Below are positions 63,171 to 64,000 of a DNA stretch of 64,000 bases, piece by piece. A model generated the notes under the pieces. That model was given only the letters and a program-made list of their open reading frames with translations. It made no database searches and was not told where the DNA came from. Origin of the DNA: Schistocerca nitens (Eukaryota; Arthropoda; Insecta; Orthoptera; Acrididae); the NCBI RefSeq assembly GCF_023898315.1, contig NC_064615.1, forward strand, positions 10,648,501-10,712,500, read 5' to 3'. The stretch's first letter is position 1; every line of letters starts with the position of its first letter. A program made the position numbers and the translations under genes.

Positions 63171-64000
63171 TTAGTTGTATATCTAGATATCTTTTATATC
63201 GCTTATTTGTGACTGAATTGACTAATAAGAATAGTTCTATCGCGAAGTGTACATTAAATATTTTTAAAAAATCAGTAACAGTTAGGTAGCAAGTATCAGG
63301 TCTGTGGAAGTGCGTCTATCAAGACTCAGGTAAGAAGACTACTTCAACAACATATGGGGTGAAGTAAGCACGGAACTAACTGCTTGAGCGAGGTGCAGAT
63401 TACGAGGACGATCGCTGGTAAAAGCTGCGTGCGTGTAGCATGCACAACGACCAAGTACTTACGTCAAGTATAGGATTTTTTTTATTCACGACTTGATCAT
63501 GTTAATCCCGAGGTTAGTGATGTGTAACAAATGTCCTTGCTGTAACCTTGTCCATATCTTATTTCATCCTCAATTATTTATCTCTCTCATTTTTTCTTTC
63601 CTCACATATTAGCTCTTCTCCAGTACATTCTTGACGTAAATATTACATAAGTCATTGCTTAATTTAATTAATTCCAGCAGCGGTCATTTGCCACTTAACA
63701 GCGAAAATAATCAGAACTGGCCAGTGATGCTCACTGAGATGGGAACAAAGTTATAACTGGAATCAGTTTAATTCGTTTGGTTTAAATGTTGAACCACTAG
63801 ACTGCGAAATTCAACCGTTCGATACAAAAATGTTGAGTACAGCCTTAACATATTCTGCACCATACAGTATGTTCAGATTCAGCGTCGGCGTCTTAGCTGA
63901 CTGCTAGCTATAGTCAACTCATCGGAGCTTGTTCACTGACCTCAAGACGTACGATAACAATTTCTTGTGTAAGAGTATCTTCACTGTAAGCGTTCTTAAC
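63171..64000. other. Unassigned right edge
   Basis: No coding region or repeat family recognised. Confidence 0.4.

Noticed and set aside
61884-63178. TTAGTTGT as target duplication of the family B fragment
   Set aside because: It overlaps the simple-repeat tail and is only 8 bp, so chance similarity is likely.
1-64000. CRISPR arrays, operons, prokaryotic promoters or terminators
   Set aside because: None seen. All coding sequence is of eukaryotic transposon type, and the only regular array is the four-unit minisatellite, which has no spacers.

Overview
The window is animal nuclear DNA made almost wholly of transposable elements. No host protein-coding gene can be supported anywhere in the 64 kb. 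The mix of elements points to a large-genome orthopteran, most likely an acridid locust such as Schistocerca: many tRNA-derived SINEs that share one 3' body, a 5S-rRNA-derived SINE, CR1-type LINEs ending in a GATGTA repeat, RTE-like LINEs, and many Tc1/mariner relatives. The genus call is an inference from recognising these repeat families, not from a search.

Layout. 0.2-3.6 kb: an IS630/Tc1-mariner element with a DUF4817-type helix-turn-helix sits in a decayed Tc1 gene and is itself split by a 2.0-kb Jockey-like element that encodes only Gag. 4.2-4.6 kb: a SINE with a GATA tail. 4.7-5.9 kb: an IS630 element with TIRs of about 120 bp, split by a SINE. 6.2-10.3 kb: a 5'-truncated Jockey LINE carrying a Tc1 element with an open transposase gene. 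10.3-12.2 kb: unassigned DNA with one possible promoter and first exon. 12.2-14.0 kb: CR1 copy a. 14.5-20.9 kb: an RTE-like LINE split by a BEL/Pao retrotransposon with identical LTRs and by a SINE. 20.9-21.7 kb: three SINEs. 21.7-24.0 kb: a Tc1 fossil split by CR1 copy d. 24.6 kb: a 53-bp minisatellite. 25-32.4 kb: CR1 copies b, e and c, several SINEs, a second Tc1 fossil and a mariner element. 33.3-36.7 kb: an RTE-like LINE with one in-frame stop. 36.7-40 kb: unassigned, with one SINE. 40.0-44.7 kb: a full-length RTE-like LINE split by a second copy of the 1,422-bp Tc1. 48.0-49.6 and 50.9-52.7 kb: two IS630 elements, the second holding a tRNA SINE and a 5S SINE. 53.3 kb: a solo LTR. 54.2-56.6 kb: a mariner scrap, CR1 copy f, an IS630 scrap and a SINE. 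56.8-57.1 kb: a large palindrome. 58.0-59.9 kb: a MITE-like repeat abutting a Tc1 with an intact ORF and a SINE. 60.1-61.5 kb: a decayed mariner. 61.9-63.2 kb: a 5'-truncated RTE-like LINE.

Interactions. DNA transposons encode DDE transposases that act on their own TIRs. LINEs encode endonuclease and reverse transcriptase. SINEs encode nothing and must borrow LINE machinery. Target-site duplications (TSDs) were read directly for many insertions, which gives a relative order: SINEs, the BEL element and the 1,422-bp Tc1 copies are the youngest layers, and the decayed Tc1 and mariner scraps are the oldest. Three transposase ORFs (6446-7468, 42488-43510, 58371-59414) are uninterrupted and could encode whole proteins.
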